This document shows positions 21,079 to 32,072 of a DNA stretch of 64,000 bases, in pieces. The position numbers and the translations under genes are program-made. The number at the start of each line of letters is the position of its first letter. Position 1 is the first letter of the stretch. Below the pieces are notes generated by a model that searched no databases, was not told the DNA's origin, and worked only from the letters and a program-made list of their open reading frames with translations. Source of the DNA: Cymbomonas tetramitiformis (Eukaryota > Chlorophyta > Pyramimonadophyceae > Pyramimonadales > Pyramimonadaceae); assembly GCA_001247695.2 (NCBI GenBank), contig LGRX02035108.1, positions 41,057 to 105,056 on the forward strand, written 5' to 3'.

Positions 21079-21926
21079 TTACGGCATGAGCGCGACGCGT
21101 GCATATGCACGCCGATTTTGGCATGAGTGCCTGGCGCGGCTCTTGCCGGCTCTGGGCTGAAAGCATGAGCGCGCGTGCCGGCATGAGCGCCTTCCCCCCC
21201 TTGTAACTATAACCACCACCCTCGCCTATTCGCCAGGTTCCTATTGACAAGTGCGGCGAGTGCGCAGACAGGCAAGAGTGCACTGCGTGGCAACCAGAGG
21301 TAAACATGGCAGTGGATCAATAACCCTCACACACATGAAAATTCCACACCCCCATACACACCCCTACACACCCCTCATCATGCCCCCGCGCCACCGCCTT
21401 TTACACCCCTACACCCCTCACCATGCCCCCGCGCCACCACTTCTTACACCGTCCCCATACACCCCCTACACCCGCCTCACCATGCCCCGCCACCCCCTCT
21501 TACACCCCCATACACACCCCTACACCCCCTCACCATTCCCCCGTCACCACCTCTTACACCCCCATACACACCACCTCTTACACACCGCGACAACCACCTA
21601 CAACCCCACACAAACGGCCTAGGCTCGCTATAATCGGCGTGCTTATATAATGATATATAATAAGTATGACAACGAATAGGTACAGCTACCATCAGGAATA
21701 AATTGCCACTCAAAATAGCAACAATCACCATCTTCTTTGAGATCGACCCCTCCTAATACTTAACCAGCAGTAGCAGCAGCAGCAGCAGCAGCAGCCGATA
21801 TAAACAAAATAATCGGCGTGCTTATGCACGCGGCGTGCTTATGCTTTGAGACGATCGGCATGAGCGCGCCAGGCGCGCTCATGCCAAAATCGGCGTGCAT
21901 ATGCACGCGGCGCGCTCATGCCGTAA
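21079..21926. mobile_element. 848-bp TIR element (MITE-like)
   Basis: Left end TTACGGCATGAGCGCGACGC and the reverse complement of the right end agree over about 48 bp with one difference, continuing through GTGCATATGCACGCCGATTT and GGCATGAG. Between them lies low-complexity C-rich sequence (ACACCCCTACACCCC type, 21335-21600) and a CAG run (21764-21796). No transposase. Flanks are AT-dinucleotide rich, so the target-site duplication cannot be read. Confidence 0.6.
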
Positions 21927-22079
21927 TATATATACATACATATGTGCATGCTACATGCAACATGCATATCGATTGTTAAAGTGGCAAGATTGTGTGTGCG
22001 CGCGTGCGCTTGCAGTCGCGAGTGTGTGAGAGTGTGTATATGATGTATGATTGGATGCGTGTGCGAGTATGTACAGTAG

Positions 22080-22596
22080 GTCGCGGTCTATAAGAAATGG
22101 TATCTACAAGAAACCAGCCGCTAGTTTTCTCTCCAAAAGTTAGAAAAAACGGTAAGAAATCACCCGCTAAATTTTCCATGGGAGAGGTCTTGAAAATCCT
22201 CCGATTAAGAAAAAACTGACGCTAGACGGATTCATCAACCTAATCAGTATATATGGTCCAAACATATAGGGTTTATTTATCAATCATATAGGGCTTATTT
22301 GACAGTTAACAGTGTTCATCCACCGCAGTAATCGTCCGCAATACCATGCATGCCACGGGTGGCCGAATTACAAATGTGGAGAATAAAGTATCAGCCCGGC
22401 TCGGCAGATAAGAAATCAACGCTGAGATCCAACCTACCTGTCATCTCATGTCGAAATTAAGAAAAACTTGACGCTATGCGTGACAAATATGGCATCCTCC
22501 AATAAGAAATTCACGACGCTAGAGACGAGAATCTGGGACCGTCAGATTAAGCGACCAGCGCTAGCGAAATTTTTACTTTTTCTTATAGACCGCGAC
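22080..22596. mobile_element. 517-bp MITE with repeated subterminal motif
   Basis: GTCGCGGTCTATAAGAAA at 22080 is matched inverted by TTTTTCTTATAGACCGCGAC ending at 22596. Inside, a motif of the form (A/T)AAGAAA...CGCTA appears about seven times, mostly in one orientation (near 22110, 22150, 22205, 22412, 22458, 22503, 22545). No ORF of note. A clear target-site duplication was not found. Confidence 0.6.
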
Positions 22597-22599
22597 TTA

Positions 22600-23250
22600 T
22601 TGTATCTATGCGCGTGCATGAGTGCGACTTTTCCCTGGACCGACTCCTTTGACACACTGTAGGCGCAGAAGATCGGTTGCACTATGTACCCACGCCGGGG
22701 ATCAAAGGATTCAGCCATAATTGTATGTGTGTGTGTGTGTGTGAAAGAGAGTGGGCATGTGTATCACAGGTATGCAAAATGGGCATGTGCAACATCAACT
22801 CATGTATAGTGAACCTCCATCATTGTTCATATGATGTTCGCCCCCACCTAAGCAATTGCCACAAGCAGACTGACATCGCCATACATGTGTAGCAGAAGAG
22901 TAACTCTGCTACGAGGTTCATATATTGCTCGCTCAAATTTCAGCTAACACTCCAAGAGGTTGTTGCCATCAACATTATCCACATCAACATGTATAACACT
23001 CCATCTATTCTTCACAATTTGTTGCAGACATGTGTCATCAATTAGGCAATCTTAGTACTGATTATGCACTTGGCGCTAATTGCGCGCAGCGCGCAGCGCG
23101 CAATGTTGATGTACTGATCGGTGCGTGGGCATTTACATTCTGCACATTCAGATTGCTTTCGATGTCATGCATGTGCAAATGCTTAATCGTATGTAAGATA
23201 TGTATGCAGAGTGTTTGCTGCTTATTTGACTACATGTGTATCTACGCTAC
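22600..23250. other. No gene seen
   Basis: A (GT)n run at 22725-22742 and the repeat GCGCGCAGCGCGCAGCGCGC at about 23082. The plus-strand frame 23030-23311 is Cys-rich without a recognisable pattern and overlaps the next duplication. Confidence 0.4.
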
Positions 23251-23254
23251 AATT

Positions 23255-23830
23255 ACCAAGCGTAAGCAACGTGCGAAAGCTAAGAAAAAGTTCGTACTAG
23301 AAAATAAGTAATCATCGTAACTATTTGTGTCCCTGATAATCATATTGGATATCCAAACCTTGCTCCACCATTCAATATTTGCAACTAGCTTACATTACAT
23401 GTACGCCGTCACCATATATCATATCTAGCCATATATAACACATTTAATGTCTCACATTCCAAATCATAACGCCGAACGAATAACTAATGAATACCTGAAC
23501 GATGGGGATATATCATCATCCATACACCGCCAACAAGCGCAACCAACGCGCGAACACTAGGGAAAAGTTTGCACTAGAAAGTAACGTATCATTATAGTAA
23601 CTAGCTATGTCCTTGGTAATCATATCGGATATCCAAATCTTGCTCCACCATTCTCTATGTGTAACTAGCGTATACTACATGTACGCCGCCGACATATATC
23701 ATTTGCAACTAGCTTATACTACATGTACGCCACCGTCGACATATATCATATCTAGCCATATAACACATATAATGTCTCACATTGCATATCATACCGCCGT
23801 ACATAACAACCGCCCAACCAATAACTAATG
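23255..23830. repeat. ~275-bp tandem duplication, 2 copies
   Basis: Copy 1 (about 23255-23490) and copy 2 (about 23535-23830) share in order CAAGCG-AA-CAACG, ACTAGAAA, ATATCCAAA, CTTGCTCCACCATTC, TACATGTACGCCG, ATCTAGCCATAT, AATGTCTCACATT and ATAACTAATGAA. Copy 2 contains an extra internal repeat of the TACATGTACGCC block. Function unknown. Confidence 0.7.
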
Positions 23831-23859
23831 AAAATATATATTGAACCGATTGAATTATC

Positions 23860-24130
23860 GGATGGCCTAGTGAAGATCTCATCTTTGAGATCGACTCCGC
23901 CTAGTACTTAATCAGCAGCAGCAGCAGCCACAAAGCTCGAATCACAACGGGTGTCACAGACGAATTACCAATCTGACAATCTGACGAATTACCAACGACG
24001 ATGACATGCTCGCATTGCCACTGCAGTCACGTGTATGTACCGCAACGCAACCGTGTACCGTGACGCAACCGTGACGCCATGACATCCATGGCATGCTCGG
24101 ACGAAAAACAAAAGGCGCTTGCATTGCAGA
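23860..24130. repeat. Dispersed repeat with CAGCAGC head and GAGATC stem, copy 2
   Basis: Aligns with 6656-6950 (see that entry); begins with GGCCTAGTGAAGATCTC, TTTGAGATCGACTCC and TACTTAATCAGCAGCAGCAG. A further short copy of the head lies at 24303-24345 and another at 21737-21796. Confidence 0.45.
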
Positions 24131-24419
24131 TTGTGTCGCACAGTCGATCGTCCAATTGAAATGATACAGCATATACACTCTGTCATTGAATTATGTGGAC
24201 TGTCGCTGCCGCGGCATCACAATCACTGATGTACACGTCGACTTTTCGTGACCGAGGAATTATTCCACTCTGTAGAATAAATTCTCGCGGCCATGAATGA
24301 TGTACACGTCGGCTGATGCCTAGTGGAGATCTTTTATATCGACCCGTCTAGTACCATATGTATTTTACAGACGCGAAATGTGTGTGTGGGGGCTTTAAAT
24401 TATGGTGTCCATATGAAAA

Positions 24420-25330
24420 TGTCCCATGGACATCGTAAGGATTTCGTATGGACGACCGTATGGACACTGTATGGACAGAAGAAATGTCCACATGGTGTCC
24501 ACACGCGCGGACAGAGGCACTATTCAACCGCACGGTCACCGTATGGAAGACCGCATGGACACCGTATGGACACCCGGATGGACACCGGATGGACACCGTA
24601 TGGACAGTCGTATAAACGATCAGAATTCTCTATTCCGCACGTATGGACGAAGGCATCCGTACGTATGGAGGGGCCTTTTACCCGTATGGATCGGCATGTT
24701 CACACGTATGGACGTAGCCGTCCGTACGTATGGACATAAACATGTACATATGAACATGCGGATACGAACAATCAGCATATCCAAGCGTATGGACATATAC
24801 ATCCGTACGTGTGGACGGTCTTTCATCCGTATGGACGTAGGTGTCCGCACGTCTGGACAGAGACATTGCTAAAAGAGCTTAAGGATAAGAATAGTAAGTA
24901 TATCCACACGCGTGATTATGTGCGTCCGTACGTGCGGACAGTGATTCGTCCGGATGGACGTAGGTGTCCGCACGCGTGGACGATGGTTTTATCAACATAT
25001 TTTACCGATCCACGCGTATGGACGTCGGTGTCCGTACATGTGGATAGCTTATAATAATACAATTCCATGCATATGGACGATACCGTCCATACGTATGAAC
25101 AGCAATTTCAACCAGTCCACCCGCACGAACGGCGATATCCGTGCGCGTGGACAAAGGTGACCACACGTATGGACTTGCACTTTACCAAGTCCACACGTGC
25201 GGATATATTGAAATATTGTTTGAATATTGCACACGTATGGACTACATACGATTGGGCTCACTTCGCTCATTCCACCCGTATGGACCGAGTGGTCCATACG
25301 GTTGAACAAGGAGTCTTACGGCATACGTAT
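24420..25330. repeat. Array of CGTATGGAC half-sites (left array)
   Basis: The 9-mer CGTATGGAC and variants (CGTGTGGAC, CGCATGGAC) recur dozens of times, mostly in this orientation, for example eight copies of CCGTATGGACA-like sequence in 24440-24610. Some pair into palindromes such as GTCCGTACGTATGGAC (24719) and GTCCGTACGTGCGGAC (24935). Spacing is irregular, so this is an array of short sites rather than a regular satellite. Similar sites continue at 26870-27500 and, mostly inverted, at 29470-32420. Confidence 0.7.
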
Positions 25331-26290
25331 ATATTTCAAAGTTTATACCTATGCACCTTTCTATTCTATTTCACAACGCAGGCAATGTTGTGTGTATGCG
25401 GATGCTACTGCCGGTTAAATGAATATTAAATGCTTTGTGACGGAGTGAAGTGCGGGTATGTGAGCAGGCACACTGACATGTACGAAAGCAGTAACATGTA
25501 CGAAAGCAGTGCAATTTTTAAAAGCAAACACATACAGCAAAAACACGTTTACATTGAAATATGTTTACTTTGTGCGATAAATAGTGCTGACTATATACTG
25601 AGGTGTGGGAACACAGAATGCTTACACTTAAGATAACATAAGAAAGTGAAGTCAGATTGAGTGTTGCTCGGCTTAAGCCCGAAACCCTGAACCTGTGACA
25701 GCCGTACTGTACGGAGTACTAGTACAGACAGAGGACTGTGACACACACGGGGTGTCACATCCAGCATACTTTCCTAAATATACTAAGTACTCTACGTACA
25801 TACACATATACAGATCTATTACTTAAGGGCTCTACATATCACTTCCTTAAGGGCTCCACAAATCCTGCATACACATGTACACGATATCTATGATGCTATC
25901 GCTTGACATGCCTAACCTGCAAAAAAGAGCACATGGGCGAGTATAAGATAAGCGCAATCCGGGCTCCGATAATACCTGCAGTGTGCACAACCCACGACAA
26001 TAGATGCGCGTCTCACAAACGTGAGTAAACACGAAATCTGATATGCAGTAACAAAGGTTGCGAAAACCACATAATCCTACCGGACAACTATCCTGTTCTT
26101 AATAGTGTTGGTACCTACGATGGCACCGCGCGTCGGCTCGGCCGCACATACAACCAAACACCGCCAAGCCCATTCAGTCATTGAGCACATAAGTAATTAA
26201 CAAGTCACGCACTGCGGAATACATTGTATTCGAATCAGCCAAATATCAACAACCCCATTCAGCAAAAGAGCACTTCAATAAAAGTCGACA
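25331..26290. other. No gene seen
   Basis: AT-rich sequence with a short repeat (ACATGTACGAAAGCAGT twice at 25478-25510) and the sequence GTACTGTACGGAGTACTAGTAC (25700-25722). No coding or RNA signal found. Confidence 0.4.
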
Positions 26291-26300
26291 ACTGTCACTG

Positions 26301-26367
26301 CGGAGTAGGTTGGATTCGAACCAACGCGCGTTAGTCCGTTGATAACGGAACTCACGGAATCCACCCC
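26301..26367 (-). tRNA. tRNA-like sequence (probably a relic)
   Basis: On the minus strand GGGGTGG could pair with CTACTCC at the ends (two wobble pairs), and GTTGG-TTCGAAT-CCAAC forms a perfect T arm with a consensus B box GGTTCGAATCC. A stem-loop TCCG-TTATCAA-CGGA takes the anticodon position, but the D arm is missing and the implied anticodon is not standard. A fragment of the same T arm appears at 26220-26240. A tRNA pseudogene or tRNA-derived repeat fits better than a functional tRNA. Confidence 0.3.
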
Positions 26368-26869
26368 CTCACGCCGAGCTAGTATTAAGGATGCTATCGA
26401 GCCGGGAGCACCGCGCAATGGCGCTCACACGAGACTGCTCACCTCAACACAGGGTGCTCGCTGTGATAAATGAAAGCAAATAAAATATGCCAAAAACAAA
26501 AAAGCACAGCAAAAAGGCATACGTGTGCTGCCGTGCCGGGGTTGCTTCAGTTCCAAAATTGCTTTTTGCCTCAGAGCCTTACTGTATCGGTAACTTATTT
26601 GAAGAGGTCAACCGAACGGAGAAATCGTCAACGGACGGGAGAAATCGCAGATCGATTTAAGATCCTTCGACGATTACTGGATACTCTTTTTATTTTTATT
26701 TTGGTATTAGTGTCACTCTGTTTCGCTATACGTGACACGGGTGACATAGTCGGGGGGTGTCACTAATACTGCCCATCGCATCGCATGTGTCATGCGTTCG
26801 CGATTTTTTAATCGCATTTTTCGATACGGTATTCCGGATCGAATTTCGATTCCATGTGCTGTCCGTACG
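26368..26869. other. No gene seen
   Basis: A plus-strand frame of 98 codons (26470-26766) has a C-terminal hydrophobic stretch but no domain; I give it no function. Confidence 0.35.
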
Positions 26870-27500
26870 CTGTCCATACGGTTTTTATGTTTTCATTTTC
26901 CATGAGGTCAGCTTTTTTTTGCGTCCGTGCGTGTGAAAAAGACCGTCCATGGGACATTTTCATACGGACAGTCAAGGCTAACTCGGATGGACAGCGTATG
27001 GAATGCTAACTGACGTTTCCGCGCGTGTGGACAGTTTTCAACAAAAAACGTACAAACACTATAGAGTCGTACGAAAACACGTAATTAATCGTATATCTCC
27101 GTGTGCTTTTGCTATCCATCCATGCGGACTGTTCAAAATGTGTTGATATTTCCAACCACTTGGACAGACCGTCCATGGGACATTCTAACGTAGCTACGGA
27201 AATGTGCCAATTCATACGAAAATTCGTACGAAACCCACATGGACAGCTAACTGACGTTTCCACGCGTGTGGACAACCGATCTCATGGAACCGTATGGACT
27301 AGAATGCTTGCGGCATCCACACAGACAACACATAGCGTCCATCCTTAATCTAACGTGTGGACGACGAGTTTACAACCTTGACGTAAGTGTCGGTGCATGC
27401 GCGCAGATGTGACATGGAACGTATGAACATCGTTGTCCATACGCTGGAAACCTAAGCCGAGCGTACGAACGCCGTACGGACGCCGTACGGATAACGTACG
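26870..27500. repeat. Half-site array continued (GTCCATACG / CGTATGGAC)
   Basis: Sites such as CTGTCCGTACG, GTCCATACGG, CGTGTGGACA and GTCCATGGGACA are scattered about every 20-60 bp, now in both orientations. The block TAACTGACGTTTCC-CGCGTGTGGACA occurs twice (27006 and 27248). Confidence 0.6.
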
Positions 27501-27540
27501 AACTACAAAATGTCATTTTGTCCATGCCCGCGATGCATGC

Positions 27541-27602
27541 GCTGCTGCGTACGCTGGCGCGGTACGCTGGCGCGGTACGCTGGCGCGGTACGCTGGCGCG
27601 GT
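27541..27602. repeat. 15-bp minisatellite GTACGCTGGCGCG x4
   Basis: Four tandem copies of a 15-bp unit containing GGTACGCTGGCGC. Open frames through it on either strand read a simple repeat peptide. Confidence 0.8.
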
Positions 27603-27689
27603 CGAAGTGGCCGAGCTTCTCATTATGCATCGACCTCCTGAAATGTAAATTCTCTTCACAACGAAACAAGGCGCGGTATATCCATATCT

Positions 27690-27900
27690 CGGATATGTGA
27701 TAATTGTATCGATATATCGGTGATATTGGGATCAGTCGATATAATATTTCTTTTACGACATATCATATATCAATATCGGACGACAAGTTTCGGGCCGTTA
27801 TCAATACCCGTCGACAAATTTGGCGTGGATATCAATACTAGTCGACAATCTTTGACCTGATATCAATACTCTTCGATATGTGAGCTCCGATTCTTGATAT
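27690..27900. repeat. ATATCGATAT-rich degenerate repeat
   Basis: About four degenerate units of 45-50 bp with GTCGACAA and GATATCAATAC blocks. No gene. Confidence 0.5.
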
Positions 27901-27989
27901 CGATATCGCGGAAAGGACGAATTCAGTGCGGACTACCCAAATGCGAACCGGCAATTTGACTTTGGTGGATTTTTATTTGAGGGATCGGT

Positions 27990-29450
27990 GATACTCCCGT
28001 GGTCCCCAACACCTCAAATGCTGACTTCAACAAGAACCTAGAGCTTCATGTTGCGCTAGTAGGAAACGGGTACGACATGTTCACCTAGGAGGTTAACAGA
28101 CCTACTAACGGCGTACGCATGTTCGGTGTGATTACCAACACAATTTTCACGTCCAAGCTCGTGTTGTACAAAATGCTTGAAGACTACGTTGGCTTGAGCG
28201 ACGAGGCGAGACGATTCGGAGCTAATTCGTACATGGGTTGCTTGAAGTGCTGGATATGGGGTACCGAGAAATCTAAATCCAGTCTAACGATAATCATATA
28301 TTCCTCACTGCACCAAGGAAAGCAACCAGGTAAACACGCAAACCCTACCTTCGTTTGTCCCCTTTCTTTTTTCGGCCGTACGTACGGAGTATGTGTGCCC
28401 GCCCTGTGGACACCCCACGGACAGCTCGTGGTTTTCCCGCTTACATTATGTGGGAAAGAACACCCTGTCCGGGCGTGTAGACTCCGGCGTCCACACGCAC
28501 GGATGACGTATCCCAGCGTGTTCCGTACGCATGATTCGCCGTCTTGGTGTGCTGTGTGGAATTGGCCCGCCGGCATTGAGCAGGTGAACCAATCCCTCTT
28601 CGCACCAACAACGAAGTCCGCGAAACCCAACAACTTCACGCCAAGATGATCAGAAAGGAACGAGTGAGTAAGCAAGTCATCGAGTAATTCATGAAGAATA
28701 GCGGAGTCAAGGCACCATGCCCCATGTCATTAATTCCTGATTTTGACGTTGTACGGGACTACCTTCTCGACTTGATGCATATCTTGTACAACCTGATTCA
28801 CGGGGTCCACTGCGTGATTTTTGGTGATGGTTGGGGACCGACCACACGCAACTATGCGCGAAAGATGAAGGTCCATCGATCGTGGGTTATCGCACCCCTT
28901 ACACCCCCAGCCAGAAATGCAAACGATCGAAGATCTGCTGCAATGCGTCTCGCGGGTAAGATTGTAGGTCGTTTGCGAGCTTCTGCTGTTCCATACGGGT
29001 GAACACCTTGTTCCGTCCAGACGGACGGCGCACGGACACCGAATGGACGGCGTATTATGGACCATCCATCCAGTGTATGCCTTACAATGGGAATTCTTTG
29101 CAGACAAACCATCACCATGAAGACTGCCACTCAACGCAAAGACCGGTGCAATCAAGTGGGTACGGGGTCTGAAGCGCTCGCGACTAATATGGGACCGCTA
29201 GCTAAGAAACTTCTGTAGCAAAAGTACAAGAACTCGAACAAGGTGCGGAAGGTAATTCAGGATGTTCCTTTCATGCCGGCTTGGCTTGCCCGGTACAAAG
29301 GAAATGCTGTCCCTTTGGCCATTCGACGACGAACTTATTGCTTGCAAGTTGTGTAGTTGGATCGCAAGGCGGATTTCTTCCGTGAACTCGATGGTAACAG
29401 TAGTAGCGAGGATGACCGTAGTAGTTCTGATTCAGATGATTGCGGATGAT
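27990..29450 (+). pseudogene. tnp2-type (CACTA-like) transposase relic
   Basis: Three coding-like pieces lie in order on the plus strand. The first (to about 28280) reads DFNKNLELHVALVGNGYDMF, a stop, then MFGVITNTIFTSKLVLYKML and DYVGLSDEARRFGANSYMGC, LKCW, like the part of tnp2-family transposases with a DxPG/GL and A-x-x-GCxxC pattern. The second (28690-28850) reads GVKAPCPMSLIPDFDVVRDY then LDLMHILYNLIHGV, matching the tnp2 G-x-K-G-x-S ... LP-x-FD ... D-x-MH block. The third (29100-29450) has two stops and an acidic tail (SSSEDDRSSSDSDD). Two GTCC-type sites and a frame break separate the pieces. The gene is broken and is flanked by half-site arrays on both sides. Confidence 0.5.
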
Positions 29451-29469
29451 ACACGATGTATTATATATG

Positions 29470-29733
29470 TAAATAAACCGTGTGTACGGACACCTGTATT
29501 CACACGCCTGATTCCGCTAATTCATGCGGCAAACCCTCATTCACACGTGCGAATGCATGATTGTGTCCACACGCGTGTTACAACGAACTCGCTCCAATTC
29601 CGACGTCCATACGTAGTAAGGATTGGCGAATTCCGATCTCCCATACGTCTGTCCACACGTCGTCCGTACGCATAGGTTCGTTCGGCGACACGCCCCCATG
29701 GTGCCCATATATGGCCACTGATGAAGGGGCAAG
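29470..29733. repeat. Half-site array and first partial unit of the 175-bp satellite
   Basis: Contains GTCCACACGCG, GTCCATACG, CTGTCCACACGTCGTCCGTACGCAT and CCCCATGGTGCCCATAT, which belong to the satellite continuing after the Harbinger copy at 31117. The sites face opposite to those at 24.4-25.3 kb. Confidence 0.6.
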
Positions 29734-29736
29734 TAA

Positions 29737-31113
29737 GGGCTGTTCCATTTATTGTCGCAAGGGGGGTTAGGACATGCCCCTTGACCCCCTCCCCCAGCGG
29801 ACATCATCTTTGTTGACCCCCACCCCCTGCGGACAAACTCGACGGAGCACCCCACCCTCCCTCCGGACACATAAGTGGACCCTCCGGACACATCGGTTGG
29901 AAGCCCCTAGAGACATCGCGAGGAAGGGTTCATCCGGCGACTCCGTTCGATATCTTTTTTGTGGATCGACTTCCCCACCTTCTTGTAATAAGTCATAATA
30001 TAACACAACACAACACATCGAATTAGAGCACACGTGCATGGCGAGACAGAGTTGAGCGACATGTTTACCATACCTCATATTTACTATCCATGTGTTTATA
30101 TCATACCCCCCCCGCCCGCACACACACACACACGATTGGGAATGATAACGATAGTCGATATTTGTTTCCAAATTGGAATCCGCATGCTTTAGTGCAAGTT
30201 GACTGAAATGGCGTGGTAAACCATAGTAATAAATGTAATGATGGGACAAGCGATTTTATGCCACCTAGATCTATTGTCGTCGTCATGAACGTTTAGTACC
30301 CAATGTTTAATAATCAATTCAATACATTCTATGTCACCCTTCTCTTTTCCACAACAATTTGTGATACACGTTACCCGCGTTGTATCACAAGCCATTACTT
30401 CATATATTTAAAGATGACCACAAGTTCAGTTGACGACTTGCTATTGCTACGAGGGTCGCGATGCTACGAGGGTCGTGGTTGCGCTTAAATATTTTCTTTA
30501 ACGAATCGTTCGTCAGGTTCATGAGCATATTTTTGTTGGGTGCGCGCTGCTCTAATAGATCTATTGAACTAGCGCCATCAATCTTCTCTTGAAACAAGTC
30601 GTCGCCAAGCGCGGCTAAAGTCCAGATACGCATGCGGAAAACGCTAATGCCCACTTGTGACAGACCGAGCTCTTCCAGGTCCTCATCAGGGATGTGGCCT
30701 TTTAAAATGTCTGCTGTGAAGCCTTCTTCCGTGAAGGCAACGACATGCCGGTGTAAAAGCCCACCGCCAAGCACGCTCTCGACTGTCAAGGGGAGCGACA
30801 TTGTGTGGGATGAGCAAGAGATATTGAAAGAGATGAAAGAATATCCCACAGCTAGTGGGAATAACACTCTATAGAAACACTCTGGAATATGGTCAAGTAC
30901 ACTCCCGCGTGCCATCCCATGTGCCAATTGTGAACGAGAACCGATGTGTCGACATGACATGGCATGCACCCTCCGGACATCTTGGCGTGTCACCCTCCGG
31001 ACACGCTGGATTCGCAGACCCCCCCCAGCGGAGCAGCATCTCTGCCCACCCAGCGGACCGGAGCGGACGAAAACGAAAATCCTAACCCCCTTGCGACATT
31101 AATGGAACAGCCC
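29737..31113. mobile_element. PIF/Harbinger-like non-autonomous transposon, copy 2
   Basis: Same TIRs, content and orientation as copy 1, flanked by TAA on both sides (29734-29736, 31114-31116). Its right subterminal part (31010-31085) has small deletions relative to copy 1, and the CA/C run near 30110 differs in length. Otherwise the copies are nearly identical. It interrupts one unit of the 175-bp satellite, and neighbouring satellite units show the uninterrupted sequence. Confidence 0.85.
30400..30801 (-). CDS. SAM-domain protein carried by Harbinger-like element, copy 2
   Basis: Reads the same protein as the CDS at 803-1204. The open frame extends upstream to 30993, but the first 64 codons are subterminal sequence and probably untranslated. 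Intactness in both copies is either recency or selection. Confidence 0.6.
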   Translation of the reverse strand: MSLPLTVESVLGGGLLHRHVVAFTEEGFTADILKGHIPDEDLEELGLSQVGISVFRMRIWTLAALGDDLFQEKIDGASSIDLLEQRAPNKNMLMNLTNDSLKKIFKRNHDPRSIATLVAIASRQLNLWSSLNI

Positions 31114-31116
31114 TAA

Positions 31117-31804
31117 CGCTCAGGCACACCCAAGCCCGGCACCCGGGTGCAATGGCTGTACACACGTGCGGACAAGCGCAAACGAGTGGCGCAGCACGGG
31201 CCTCACACTGTCTATACGCCCGTCCACACGTCGTCCGTACGCATCGGTACGTCCGGGACACGACCCCATGGTGTCAATATGGCTGATGAGGAGGGGCAGG
31301 AAATGCTCGGGTACACCCAGACCCGGGTGCAATGGTACACGTGCGGACGAAGCGCAAACGAGTAGTGGTGCAGCACGGGCCTCACACTACTGTCCATACG
31401 CCCGTCCACAAGTCGTCCGTGCGTCGGTACGGTCCGGGGACACGACCCCGTGGTGTCCATGTGATGAAGGGCGTGAAATGCTCGGGTACACCCAAAGGGA
31501 TGGGTGTCAGCACGTGCGGACAAGCGCACAATAGTGGCACGGCACGGGCCTCTCACACTGTCCATACGCCCGTCCACACGTCGTCCGTACGCATCGGTGC
31601 GTCCAGGGACACGACCTCATGGTGTCCATATGGCTGAGGAGGGGGCAAGCAGTGCTCGGGTACACCCAGGCCCGGGTGCAATGGCTGTCCACACGTGCGG
31701 ACAAGCGCAAAAGAGTGGCACGGCACGGGCCTCACAATGTCCATACGACCGTCCACACGTCGTCCGTACGCGTCGGTACGGTCCAGGGACACGTCCCCAT
31801 GGCG
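31117..31804. repeat. ~175-bp satellite, about 4 units, rich in GTCC sites
   Basis: Units share GGGTACACCCA, CCCGGGTGCAATGG, ACGTGCGGACAAGCGCAAA, CACGGGCCTCACA, GTCCATACGCCCGTCCACAC, GTCGTCCGTACGC and CCATGGTGTCCATATGGCTG in that order. Starts are near 31131, 31318, 31491 and 31667. Open frames in several phases are repeat artefacts. Confidence 0.8.
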
Positions 31805-32072
31805 CAGTGTGTATTGCTTATTTTTTTCTTTACGGCCCGCAATCAGCAAATCCACTGGCCCGCTTTCGGCCAATACGGCCAGTCTCCAAAATTGCCCGAA
31901 AATTTAATTTTAAGTATGGTGATATTGTAAAAATCGCATAATTTTGCATAAATTTTGGTATTTTCATATCAAACGTCACGGCCCGCATCCATATATTCCA
32001 TCGGCCCGCATGCGGCTCGGAGTGGTGAGCTACGGCCCCGGGCCGGCCCGCCACGGTAAGCAATATACTCTG
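31805..32072. mobile_element. 268-bp hAT-type MITE inside the satellite
   Basis: The left end CAGTGTGTATTGCTTA matches the inverted right end (TAAGCAATATACTCTG) with three mismatches. It is flanked by CCATGGCG (31797-31804) and CCATGGTG (32073-32080), an 8-bp duplication with one change. The neighbouring satellite units have a single CCATGGTG here. The inside repeats GGCCCGC and GGCCAATACGGCC; no ORF. Confidence 0.7.

Noticed and set aside
23030..23311. Cys-rich 93-aa ORF
   Set aside because: No zinc-binding spacing, no start context, and it overlaps a tandem duplication.
26470..26766. 98-aa ORF with hydrophobic tail
   Set aside because: No supporting motif or neighbour; chance ORF is likely.
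29160..29230. Intact CACTA transposase gene
   Set aside because: Stops and frame breaks are present in each piece, and no CACTA termini were located.
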